A stretch of 64,000 bases of DNA, from the NCBI RefSeq assembly GCF_000321225.1, contig NW_004450460.1, positions 4,291-68,290 of the forward strand. The letters run 5' to 3'. The notes beneath the pieces are model-generated. The model searched no databases and was not told where the DNA came from. It worked only from the letters and a program-made list of their open reading frames with translations. This DNA is from Odobenus rosmarus divergens (lineage: Eukaryota > Chordata > Mammalia > Carnivora > Odobenidae). Below, piece by piece: positions 28,472 through 40,740 of the stretch; positions within the stretch are counted from its first letter, which is position 1; every line of letters begins with the position of its first letter. The translations under genes and the position numbers were made by a program.

Positions 28472-31400
28472 ATGGAGCCCCGGGTGGTTGCGGATGCTGT
28501 GGAGGCGGGAGAGGAGGACGTGATTATGGAGGCTCTGCGCACGTACAACCGGGAGGTGAGCGAGAGCCGTGAACGTGGTACATGCACGGAAGAGGTGGGG
28601 CAGGGTGGGGGGCGCGTTGTGGCGGGTCCTGAGATTGTGTGTGCGGCAGGGGGCCTGCGGGCGGTGCGAGCGCAGCGGGAGGGGCGCCGAGTCCGTGAGG
28701 CGTTGCTCGGGGGGAGAGTCTGCGTGCACACACTCAGGAGCGGGGGTGGAGCGCCATCTGTTCAGAGGGGCCCTGTGGACTCGGGACCCCACCCACGGAG
28801 CCCCCTTAGCCTCTGGGTCTCTCTGCAGAACTCCCAGAGCTTCACGTTTGATGATGCCCAACAGGAGGACAGGAAGGTGGGTGCTGACCGAGGGGTAAAG
28901 GGGCAGGCATGGGTGGCCCCGGGCAAGGGGGCCTGGTGGAGCCGCTCTTCTCCCTGCCCACAGAGACTGGCGGAGCTGCTGGTCTCGGTCCTGGAGCAGG
29001 GCTTGCCACCCTCCCGCCGCGTCACCTGGCTGCAGAGCATCCGCATCCTGTCCAGGGACCGCAGCTGCCTGGACCCTTTCACCGGCCGCCAGAGCCTGCA
29101 GGCACTTGCCCGCTATGCTGGCATCGCCTTCGAGCAGTCGGCCCCGGAGCCTCTGGACATGGACGTTGTACTCGAGTCCCTTAAGTGCCTGTGCAACCTC
29201 GTGCTCAGCAGCCCGGTGGCACAGGTGCTGGCAGCAGAGGCCCGCCTGGTGGTGAGGCTCGCAGAGCGCGTGGGGCTATATCACAAGAGCAGCTTCCCAC
29301 ACGACATCCAGTTCTTTGACTTGCGCCTCCTCTTCTTGCTAACGGCACTTCGCACCGACGTGCGCCAGCAGCTGTTTCAGGAATTGCGGGGAGTGCACCT
29401 GCTGACTGATGCGCTGGAGCTGACACTGGGAATGACCCCCGAAGAGAACCCGCCTGAGCTTCTTCCTCCCCAGGAGACTGAGCGGGCCATGGAGATCCTC
29501 AAAGTGCTCTTCAACATCACCTTTGATTCCATCAAGAGAGAGGTGGACGAGGTGAGGACTGACCTGAGCCCACGGGTAGGGCTTAACGGTGTGGATGTTT
29601 CCTGCATCTGTCTGCCTGTAGGGTACCTGCAAGTTTCTGGGTATGAGATGGGGAGAGGACAGGCAGAGCTCTCAGCCTATCAGGAGGAGGCAAGGAGATG
29701 CACATTTTGGGCAGGGGGCCTCAAAGAATGTTTCTAAGAGAGGTGGAGGCCATATCTGGCTCTTGCAGCCTGGCGGGAGGACTGTTTGGTGCATGGGGAG
29801 GCCGTGAGCATGGGGCTAGAGGACACTGTGACTTCATCCCAAGAGGACCTGGTGACGTTCTTGGTCAAGGAAATGCTCTCAAGGGTTTGTAGGAGAGGCT
29901 AGGGGGCTAGGTGTGGAGGCAGTGGAGGAGATGCGTGGTCCATGCACATGATCCCGGAGTGGGGCTTCCTCTCACAGGGATCCCTTTCTTTTTGGTCAGG
30001 AAGATGCTTCCCTTTATCGGCACCTGGGGACCATCCTGCGGCACTGTGTGATGGTTGCTGCTGCTGGAGACCGCACAGAGGAGTTCCACGGGTGAGGGTG
30101 GGGCCTGTTAGGTGGAAGGGAAGTGTGCTCAGTTGTCTGGAGAGTGGTTCCCAGCCCTGGCTGTGGGCTAGGCTCCACCCTAGAGAGTCCTCACTTATCT
30201 AGGTGGGACTAGACATCAGTGTGTTTCTACGGTACGTCAGTACGTGGCTAGGACAAGAGGTATGGATCTGAGAATGGGAATGTCTCTCCAACTGGGGTAG
30301 TAACGAATAATGTGGTGTTTACAGGGTGAGGTGCTTACTCATCTCTGTCTCAGTGACCTGTGCCTGGGCACGTTCTGGTTTTCCAGAGATTGTGGTGGTT
30401 CAACCCAGACAGAGCCTGGCAGGGAGGGCATCTGCAGACAGTGCCCCCGTCCTTAGGAACTCACCCCATTAAGTGGAAACACCTCCAAGGTCGGTCCCAC
30501 CCTCAGCTCTGGCCTCTGGTTCCTGTCGTCAAGCCCCCAGACACTAGTTCATGTCATGTGTGGCCTCGGCAGAGGACACCAAGGGTTGTACCTATGTTAG
30601 GGGATCCGACTTATCAAGCCCTCCTCCCCATCTATTCTCAGCCACACTGTGAACCTCCTGGGGAACTTGCCCCTCAAGTGTCTGGACGTTCTCCTTACCC
30701 TGGAGCCACGCAAAGGCTCCTTGGAGTTCCTTGGAGCGAACATGGATGTGATTCATGTCCTTCTCAGCTTCCTGGAGAAGCGTCTGCACCAGGTGGGCAG
30801 AGGGACCTGACGTGTGGGCTCCTCAGTGGCTCTGACTTTCCCAAGCAGCCGTGGTCACTGCTTTTTTACAGTCCACACTGGTAAGTGGACATCAGCCTGG
30901 AAGTGTGATTCGGGCGATTTCTCCAGCTGCTCTGTGGTCCAGCTTGCAGAAAACCAGACTCCTCCCTGAGAAACATGTGCATCCTCTCACACACACACTT
31001 GAAGGTTTTACTTTTGCTGGTTACCATAAGGCGTTTTCAAAGTCAAACAAAGAACTGACTTTTCAGAGCTCTTTGGGGATCTGTCTTGAGTCCGTGCTTG
31101 TGTCTTTAGACTCTTAGTGTTGCTGTGTACACGCAGCCCTTGGGAACGAGCATCAGTTGTCTCTTGGCGCCCCTGAGGGGACCCACAGGCATCTTGAGCC
31201 AGAGGCTACCTGATTCCTGTGCCTGCACACAGGACATTGGCGGGCCAGCCCTCTAACGGCTCCTCTGGGAGCTCGCAGGCATCACGCAGGCTGCAGATCG
31301 GAGTGGAGTGAGATTAGGTGGACCCCTTGGGAATCCACATTGCTCACGTACGCTGTGAGCTGGGTCTCCTGCGTTGGACATCATATCTGCGATTGTCTGC

Positions 31401-33509
31401 CCTTACCACTACTGCCGCTAGGGTTGGGGTCCTGGGAGGTAAGTGGGGGGAGGCCAGGGAAGAAAAGGAGCTCTTTGCTCTCTGGGTCCGTGAAGCCCAC
31501 AGAGTAGGGATTTTTCTTGTGTTTTGGCCACTATTTTTGGAGAACAGGTCACGTACTCTTGGTGTGCTAATGGCTATGAACACCCTGTATTTTCCCCACG
31601 ACTTTGGTATATAGGTGAGGAAGTCAGAGTAGATGAGTTATTTGCCCCACGTCGCAGAGCACACGCGAACCCTCCTAAGTTAAGTTCCTTCTGCGGCCCT
31701 CTTGAAGCTCACACAGACACCCACTGCCCACTCTTGGCCCCTCAGCTGACTAACTGTGGCAAGGCTTCTTCCTGAGAGCCTCCTACCAGGACCAGACCAT
31801 CTGGTGTGTGTGTGTAGGCCGCCCTCCACCCCACCCCCAATCTCAGGTCAGGTGGAGGCACAGCCCCGGTGACAGAGGCTCTTCTGCAGACGCACAGGCT
31901 GAAAGAGAGCGTGGCCCCCGTGCTGAGCGTGCTGACAGAGTGTGCCCGCATGCACCGCCCTGCCAGGAAGTTCCTGAAGTCCCAGGTATGGGGCAGAGGG
32001 GCTGGGGTAGGGCCCTGGTCACAGACCCCAGCCACTTCAGGCCCAGGCTGAGGGACGGCTGCCTCCACAGGTGCTGCCCCCACTGCGGGACGTGAGGACC
32101 CGGCCCGAGGTTGGGGAGTTGTTGCGGAACAAGCTCGTTCGCCTCATGACACACCTGGACACTGATGTGAAGAGAGTGGCCGCTGAGTTCCTTTTTGTCC
32201 TGTGCTCTGAGAATGGTGAGTGCTGGGATCCAGCCCCACGCCTGTCCCTCCCAGCCACCTTCGCACACTGACCTCTGCCCTGCCCCTCAGTGCCCCGATT
32301 CATCAAGTACACGGGCTACGGGAATGCCGCCGGCCTTCTGGCTGCCAGGGGCCTCATGGCGGGGAGCCGGCCTGAAGGCCAGTATTCGGAGGACGAGGAC
32401 ACGGACACAGATGAGTACAAGGAAGCCAAGGCCAGGTGTGTGCCCCTGCACCCTCGGCTCCCCTCACTCAGCCTGGTCCCTGGTCCCTGGTCCCACACCC
32501 ATATGGACCCTCGGGGTGGGTGGGACAGGACGATAGATGGGTAGGACTTTGGGAGTCGGGCACTGGTCCCATAAGCGATATATCCTGATGTCAGGGTGTT
32601 TTTTTGAGAACATGGACTGAAGGGAGCCAGGCAGTTGGGGGACCAGGAGATCCAGGTGGCAGGAGCTGGTTCACTGCTGCTCCTGGAGGGAGGCCTCCTG
32701 CAGCGGCCCTGCTTCATGCCACCCCCCCCCCCCCCGGAGAGTGGGTTTGTCAGGCCAGGCCCAGGCAGGACGTGTGGGACTCCACCCACCGCGTGCAGCG
32801 GCCTCCTGTCCTAGAGAGTCACTAATGCATCCCCTACACCCTCCCCTGGGAAGCAGCATAAACCCAGTGACCGGGAGGGTGGAGGAAAAGCCGCCCAACC
32901 CCACGGAGGGCATGACGGAGGAGCAGAAAGAGCATGAGGCCATGAAGCTGGTGAACATGTTTGACAAGCTCTCCAGGTACGTGGCATGGCAAGGAGGGGC
33001 CCACGGCTGGGAGAAGGGAGGACAGGACCCCCGGCCTGTGTGCAGTCTTGTGAGCCCCAGGAGGTGAGGTCAGAGCTAGGCTTAGGCCAGGCTGCATTCC
33101 TAAGGTTTGAAACAAAGGAAACGCCCCAGGAAGGGATTAGACTTGAGATTGGTATTATGTTTGTTGTGTAGACGACGCAAATCGAGATCTAGAGAAATTA
33201 AGAGTCTGCACAACGTCCCAGAGCCACCAGATAGCAGTTGGGATTCCCCAGGAAACAGGAACAACTTAGTGGAGCACAAGGAAGTAGTCAGGGTTGAACA
33301 GGACTTCTGCCCCCCCCCCCCCCCCCCCCCCCCCCGCCGCCCCCCGGTCAGGCCCCTTCCCCAGCCGCACCATGCTTTTCCCTCACAGGCACAGAGTCAT
33401 CCAGCCCATGGGGATGAGTCCCCGGGGTCAGCTGACATCCCTGCAGGATGCCATTTGTGAGACCATGGAGGGGCAGCTCTCCTCGGAACCCGACTCAGAC
33501 CCCGACTGA
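28472..33509 (+). CDS. RIC8A: RIC8A, chaperone and guanine-nucleotide exchange factor for G-alpha subunits
   Basis: RIC8A folds nascent G-alpha i/q/12/13 subunits and promotes nucleotide exchange on them in the cytosol. Ten coding exons give 529 codons plus stop (human about 530): 28472-28555, 28829-28876, 28964-29551, 30000-30091, 30642-30792, 31890-31985, 32071-32215, 32291-32435, 32857-32976 and 33389-33509. All junctions are GT-AG and in phase. The start [20 protein letters not shown] and the large third exon encode part of the armadillo-like helical solenoid. An acidic CK2-type stretch ([15 protein letters not shown]) lies in exon 8. The C-terminus is [10 protein letters not shown]. The open frame runs upstream of 28472 and through introns 1-2, but only as read-through. 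A 26-C tract lies 53 bp before the last exon. Confidence 0.97.
33310..33335 (+). repeat. 26-nt poly-C tract in RIC8A intron 9
   Basis: Uninterrupted run of C, followed by GCCGCCCCCCGG. It sits in the polypyrimidine region ahead of exon 10. A second run of 14 C lies at 32722-32735 in intron 8. Confidence 0.95.
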
Positions 33510-34155
33510 GGACAGCAGTCTTCTGTTCCCCCTTCAGAACTGGTGCTGCTTCCAGAGATGTCCTTGGGACTGTGACCCGGGGAAGCCATGTCCCTCTCTC
33601 CAGCTCAGAGACCCCTTTTCTCTTTACTTCCAAAGTTCTGTTAATGATTTGTCTCTGGTCCAATTTCTTATTTTTAGGACTGTGAGGGCCTTGTCCTGCT
33701 GCAGCTCTGGGAACTCAGCCTTGATTTCCACAGATGAAATAGTTCTCATGTGTGTGCCAAGAGGATGTATGCAGAGGCTGATGCCTGGGGCAGAGGCTGA
33801 GCGCGGGCACACACAAGCATTTTCTAGGTCTGGCATGCATGCCCAGAGCTTCCATGTCAAGCAAGCGCTGCAGTTCACGGGAAAAGAACCTGTTAGAACT
33901 GTGTATACTAGTGTCAGAAACATACTTCCAAGGTATGCTGTGCTGTTTCTGTCCCCACTGAGCTCAGGACTGATAGCCTCGTACGCCTCCTTGGTCCTCG
34001 CTAAGCTGTCTGCTGTAGTATCCACAGCACCCAAGCTCTCACTGGTTGTGACGGTGGAATCCTGATCATAAATATATGAAGGGAAGTGCACCTCTTAAAG
34101 CCCTAAGTCTGGATTTCTGTCACATGCCACAAAGCATCACAAAAACATCATCTTG

Positions 34156-34161
34156 GAATAA
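34156..34161 (+). terminator. RIC8A: RIC8A polyadenylation signal
   Basis: AATAAA about 650 bp after the stop codon. The intervening sequence has no other gene features and is read as 3' UTR. Confidence 0.65.
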
Positions 34162-34179
34162 AGAGTTTGAAGCAAAAGC

Positions 34180-34815
34180 GTGTGTATGGGGGATTAATTT
34201 CATTCTTTTCAAAATTCGGCCCTTTTCCTAAATCATTAGTCATGTCTTCTGTTCTTGAGGAGGCCCCTCTGAGGAGTCTGTTAATTGTGCCACGGGTGGG
34301 GAAACAATGCCTGGAAGGAGGGACCACCCACGGTAGGAGCCAGGGATCAGGAAGGTGTGCCTGGGTGGTGCTGTCCAAGCTGGGCCTTGGAGCAACCCCA
34401 GCAGGACGGGCCTGTGCAGGCATGGGAAGTGTATGGGTTGAGTACAGGGTGGGCCAGAGGCCAGCCAAGGTTTCTAAATGAGTAATGCCTTCCACAACAT
34501 AGAGGTTAATCCTGGGGGCATTACTGGGAAGGCCTGTAGGGGGAGAGTGGGGACGGGGCTGGTTAGAGAGCTGCCCAAGCAGAGGACTTTCTGGGGGAGA
34601 GGTTGAGGCGAGAGGCATCAAGGGTAGAGTGAAAAGGGCATGATGCCCTTCAGTGAGGGGTGCTGGGGCTCCGTGGGAAACGGCACTAGGCCCCTCTCCA
34701 GGGTGAATCCAGGGGCATGTTCTCCATCCTTAGGTTATTCCAGTGGGGGGAATGTCCAAGCACATCCAAGGTCCCCTTCCCACATTCATTGTCAACATGC
34801 ACATTGCCTTTGAGG
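34180..34815. other. RIC8A-SIRT3 convergent intergenic region
   Basis: Short gap between the 3' ends of two converging genes; nothing is recognised in it. Confidence 0.4.
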
Positions 34816-34826
34816 AGATCAAAGAG

Positions 34827-34832
34827 TTTATT
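34827..34832 (-). terminator. SIRT3: Putative SIRT3 polyadenylation signal
   Basis: Plus-strand TTTATT gives AATAAA on the minus strand within GGCATGAAATAAAC. The stretch 34840-35150 resembles the human SIRT3 3' UTR as I remember it (CTTCAGTCTGCTGAAGCTC, then AAGCTTTCT). Confidence 0.6.
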
Positions 34833-35362
34833 TCATGCCAGAAATGAAGAACAAAGTTTCTCTAATTAAAAATAACCCTACTAAGGAGGCCAACATGCTA
34901 TAGGACCCTATCCTATTACGTGGGACCCAGGACCATGCCTTGGGAGTGGCTGTGGCCACTCCGCCCAAGACGGTTTTTCTAACAGACAGATGCTGAGCCT
35001 GCCCTTCAGATGGAGACCCAGACACAGAGCAGATCCAGTCTGGGCTTCCTGTTGGTCTGCTGGAGTTCCAGAGGGTCACTGTCAGGAGAAAGCTTTTGTT
35101 TGGCATCAAGAGCTTCAGCAGACTGAAGAGTCAAACAGCAGAAAGGCGCTGGGCAGCTTGGTGCCCGTGACTGGGATGGCCTGCAGCGTAAGCATGACGT
35201 GACCCGTCGGCACAGAACTCAGGGCCCAGGCAGCCTCACACTCTTCCTCAGGCCACAGGTTCTGGTTCAGCCAAAACTTTTCTCAGAGGTGGGCAGTGAC
35301 TCCTTGGAACCGTTTCTGGTCCGGGGATGGGGGGGAGGTTGCGGGGGGAAGCAGCCATCACT

Positions 35363-38300
35363 CTATCTGTCCCGTCTGTCAAGCTGGAACACGGAGGAGA
35401 AAGGCAATCAGTCCCACAGATCTTAGGGCCTGGGTTCAAACTATTTCATTAAACAAAAGCTTTTCTGCTTCTGCAGATGCTGCTGTTGAGCCAAAGTAAC
35501 ATGATGCCCAGCAGGACTGGGCAAAACTGGGTGGCTAACCAGAAAGCTTCATTTAAGTAACCAGGTGAGATGTACTGAAGCTCACATGCTCAAAAATAGG
35601 CACTATTTGGGAAAGTAACCCCAAGCTGGACTGCAGCTTATCCCTCAATATTTACTCTTGGATAGCAACTTTTTATTATATATATAAACCCCTAAAACCA
35701 GAACCCACTTTATATAAATTTCTGTCAGACTGTAAAATCACACAGGTCAAATCCTGTAGGACTACTTCCAAAAATTCCTGGGGGTCACATGACTCAGTCT
35801 TGTTGTATGGAAACAGGACATCAGGGCCAGGAAGCTGCCAGGCGGATCTGACCAAGGCCCCTGGTGCAAAGTATAGGCTTGGGCGCTACCTGCCTTCTCT
35901 ACTTCCATAAAATGACCCAGCAACATAACTTTGACATTTATATGAGTTAAGGAGTGATACCAGCCTACATCTTAGCCATTAGAGCTAAACTCTGGAACGG
36001 ACAGCTAGAAAAAACTGGCCACAATGTCTAACATGTGGAAACAGTAAGCACGAAGCCTCCTGGCCTTACTAATAGGCCTCGTATTCTTCTTTCTTTAGTT
36101 CACCTTGGTAAGAAACCAGGCTACAGCCAGAGGCTGGGGGCTTTGGCCAGTGGAGGTGAGGGGAAAGGCCCACCCCACGGTCCTGAGCCCTGAGGGACTC
36201 ACAGCCAAAGGGCGAGGCCTTCCCGAGACCTCTGCCCCATCCCCTTTGGGCAGTGTCACATAATGACCCTCTTTGAGATGACTGGACTTCAAATGCTTAA
36301 TGCCACCTCCTTTAGAAAATAACCACTCACACCAGGGCCACCCATGCTGATTCTTACGGGAAACTTCACTTGGGAACAGGTTTGAAACCTCGAGAGCACC
36401 AAGGGTCTTTGGCTTTCTACCTCAGCAGATTGTCATAGGCCAACGGCACTCGTGCTGATCATCTCCTAAAAGCATCCCCAGGTTGGGCTTCATCCCACAC
36501 CAGCAGCACACAGAAGTTCAGCTCCTCAAAGTTCATCTCAGAACCACACCTTAGCCTGGAGCTGTTTGTGCTGCTTTCTTTAGGGGACGAAAGGCAAGGC
36601 TTCAGTGAGAGCAGCCCAGTCGGCCTGGACCCAGTCACAGCTCTACGTCTAGAGAGCAGGCACCTGGAGTCCCTGTCTTCCATCTCCCACATGGAGATAA
36701 TGTGAGTCACAACGCCTGATTCATAAGCACACAGAAGGCCCTAGACAGTGGCGGCACAGGATTAACAGCCAATATTAGCTACTTTTGTCACTTTTCAGCC
36801 AGCCAGGACTCCACATCAGGTGGACCCAGACCCCAGAGCAGTGAGGAAGACAGCCTTTCAGAGGACCCTGCTTGACAGTCTATACCTTTTCCGTTTCCTG
36901 CTGGATGAGGTCCTGCAACTCTTCTGTCCAGCCCAGAAGCTCCACCAGCCTCTCCACGCCGTGAACCACATCCCCCAGCTGGACCACATCCCTGCTGCGA
37001 GGATGCCACGCAAAGGGCCCCACCAAGTCCCGGTTGATGAGCAGTCGGGGCACTGAGCTCTGCACGGCCTCAGACAAGCTGGCAAAAGGTTCTACCTGAA
37101 AAATTGCCCAGATGTGAGGAGCACAGTGCCCACCCTCCAAGCCCCTCAGGACACTTCATGCCACAGCCTGAGACTGAAAGGGCAGCTCAGACTGATGGTG
37201 AGGCCTTGGACACAGGGAGAACCCACTGATGGTGAGGCCTTGGACACAGGGAGAACCCACTGATGGTGAGGCCTTGGACACAGGGAGAACCCACTGATGG
37301 TGAGCCCTTGGACACAGGGAGAACCCACCGCTATTTCATTTCTTCCAGTCATGCGGTCTGCTCGGTCTCAATGCCTGGGTTCCTCCCTTCCTGAGCCTCC
37401 CTCTGGTCCACATCTTTCTGCTTCCTGCACGTCTTGGCTTCTGCAGGTCTCCCCGCCCAGGTGCATCTGGGCTCCAGCAACTGTGCCCACTCTTACTTGT
37501 CCTGCCCCATCACACACCGTCCCCTCCCAGCAGCATCTCGCCCGTCTGCTCTCGCTCCCTGGGAGAAAGGGCCTGGGCCCACAGAGGGCTCCTGGGCTGC
37601 CCACAGGGGTGGAGGCCCCACCTCTCCACAGTCTCCACCATCCAGACCTCCAGGGAGTCCTAACTCGGTGCCTTTGGGCTTCTTCATCCAGCTCCCAAGT
37701 GAAATTTCCATTCAGGAGTAATAATATAAGAAATAGATTAATAAATGGTACTTAGACTGGCTCATTATCTGGTAGGAAAATACTCAATTCCTGCTCTCGC
37801 TGAAAAAATTTCAAATGTACACAAAACAGTTCTTGAGGAAAATTTAGGTTTCACAAGTAAAGGTAGGGAAGGACTTTTTAGGCCTGATAAGTCAGATAAG
37901 ACAAAGGAAAGTCATGATAGGTTTGAATACATAATGCTATCACATTATTATCTATAAAAATATGCTGTAGAAAAATTATTTTTTAAACCTCATTACCATA
38001 AACTGCAAACATATTTACATGTTTCAGTTTATATTTCTAATTGCTAAGCTAATTTATAAACGCTTTATATAATTTATGGATTTATATTGCTAATTTATAA
38101 ATAGACTAAGAAAATAACCCAATGAAAAATGAGCAAGATATAAATATGTAATCCAAAGAGAACACAATGGTTAATAAACATGAAAAGGTGAACTTCACTC
38201 TTTATTACAGAAATGTTAGATCCCCTTCTCCTCTCTTTCTCTTTCTCTCTCACACACACATTTATTTCTAACCAATCAGATGGATAAAAACCTAAAGACA

Positions 38301-40694
38301 GGTAAAAAAAAAAAAAACTTAAAGACAGGTAATGTTTGGTGTTGGTGAGGAAATGGCCACTCATACAGGGTTGGTGGTAGTGTATTAGTATATCTTTCTG
38401 GGAAGTAACTTCTCAATATTTATTGAAGTACTCACATGAATGTGCAAACATGTATACACATGATTATTCACTACACCATTATTCTGAATATAAAATCTAT
38501 ATACTATTTATTTTTGTTGCCCATCAATAGAAAGTTGCTTAAATAAATTGTTGTACATCGTCATCCTAAAACTCTTGGGGCTGGGTGTGTTCCAGAATTC
38601 AGAATATTTCAGATTTTAGAAAACATCCTATGGTTGGATGTTCAACCTATGGTTGGATCCCTCAGTGGGATCCGAAGGGGTGATCCATAACCAAGTGCAT
38701 TAATATTTCTCCCACACAGCATTATGAGGTAAAGTCCGAGCAACACCACAGATTACTCAGTGCTTATAGACAAGCACTGTGCTTTGGAGGTCCCGGCAGG
38801 GACCGAGTATCCATGTTTGTCAGGGAGACTGTGGGCGCTAACCAGGTAGGTCCCTGTGCACAGTGCTTCCCAGCTCTGGTGGAAGATCACCACATCTGTG
38901 CAGCCTGTGAGGACACAGCAAAACACTTGAAGGGATTCTTTACTTCACTCTCTTCTTTATATAATGTGTGAGCATATGGTACTTCTATAATCAGATAAAA
39001 AGGCTATTTTCATTTCACTTTAAAGAAATAAAGAGGACTGGTGGCCCCAGTGTCCACTGCTGGTGGCTGGCACAGGGCAGCTGCCAGACTCCACACCACT
39101 CACTGCTGACCACCACGGCCCCCTGACCCCTCTGCCCACCCCCACCACACAACATCTACCCTTCCTTCCAGGCCCAGTGTGGGCATCACAGGTCTGTCCA
39201 CATTCTGGGCCCTTCTGTCTGCTCACTCTGGCACCCCAGGTCCCACCCCTGCTCCTGCCTGGACTCCAGATGCGGGAATCCACCTGCCTGTGCCATGCAT
39301 CCACTGGACAGCCTGAAACAGCACTCGAATCAGTGTCTCTGGGGCCGAGTTCCCCCAACGTGCCCACTAGGCTTCTCGGTCTCAGGAAACCAGCTCCCTC
39401 TTTGCAGCCACTCAGGGCACAACCCCGGGGCCCTGCAGGAGTCCACACTCTCCCACCCACCGTCCCTTCACACACCTGGGCTCCGACGCCCTCTGCGGTG
39501 TTACCTGGCCACCCGCCATCGCCACCTGGACTGCCACCTGCAGGGTCTCTACCAGCTCTCCCCACCACAACACACGCGGGGTCAGGAGGTCAGACCTTGT
39601 CACTGCTGCCCTCTGCTCACTTACTCCATGTGGCCACAGGCCACTGTGCAGTGTCCTCTGCCACACACCCTCAGCTGACACGTGTCACCTTCCCGACACG
39701 GCCACACAAACCAACAAGCTGAGATCACAACCAGTTCACAACCCTTCCCAGGCTTCCTGTCCCACTTGTTATTTCTCCCCTATTGTGCCATCACCTAACA
39801 CTGTGTCACTTGCTTACAACATCCGACTGTGTCTGTCCAAAGCCCTAGAACAGGGCCCGGCACACAGGAGGCACATTTGCTGAATAAACACACTTAACTC
39901 TAGGCCTCTGTGGCTGACAGAGGCTCTGAGCACAGGCCTTTCTGGCCCTTCTGCCCCTTGGTGCCTACATCCAAGCAGAGCTCATTGCAGGGGCTCATTT
40001 GTTGCTCTTGTCACATCCTTTACAAAGTTCCTGAGCTTCAGGTCCAGATGGAGAACAGATTCTGGAATGTGTCCATGGGTGTGTCCCAGGCACCTCAAAC
40101 ACACGTGTAGATGTGAGCTTGGCAACCTCCCTCTAAATACCTCCTAACCAACAAATGGCCTGAGTGCCCACAGACAGAGCCAGGCCACTCCCTCTCCCGT
40201 CCCCAAGTCCCTCTCCTTGCCCTCTCTCATAGTCACATGGTCTGACAGTGCCCACGGCCCTGCCTTCATGAGGACCAGCCTCCTGGACATCTTGCTTCAA
40301 TCCCCACTCCCCAACAGTCTCTGTGACCCCGAGGAGTACCAGCAATGTCCCTGGTTCAACCCCTTCAAGTCCATCACTTCTTCTAGCACAAAATCGGCCT
40401 CTGTGATGTGGCCTGGGAAGTCTGTCCCGCCCCACCTCTCCATGCCCCTCCCTGCTCCCTCCCCTCACACACTGTGCCCTACCCACATCCACAGCGCCTC
40501 CAAAGCTGAGCATCCTCCCTCTTCCCCATTCTGCCCAGACTGTCGCTCCCTAGGCCAGGAATACCTCTGCTTCCTCACCAGTTGAACCTACTCGTCTTCC
40601 GAACATAGGATGCCAGAAGGCTCCGAGAGCACCTGGTGCCACCCCCACCAGCCCCACCTCCTCGGCCCTGTCCTTCCAGCCTCCCCCCACCACA

Positions 40695-40740
<46 letters not shown>

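Noticed and set aside
28070..29737. 555-codon plus-strand open frame covering the RIC8A start
   Set aside because: It is RIC8A exons 1-3 read through introns that happen to stay open, plus GC-rich promoter sequence upstream. Splice sites and family length support a start at 28472.
36788..37009. Minus frame suggesting a longer SIRT3 C-terminus read through the exon 6 donor
   Set aside because: It is out of frame with exon 6. The in-frame read-through stops after one codon, and a proper last exon with a family-like tail lies at 35363-35383.
39063..39722. 219-codon proline-rich plus frame
   Set aside because: It lies in SIRT3 intron 5 in a C-rich stretch, antisense to the gene, with no recognisable product.
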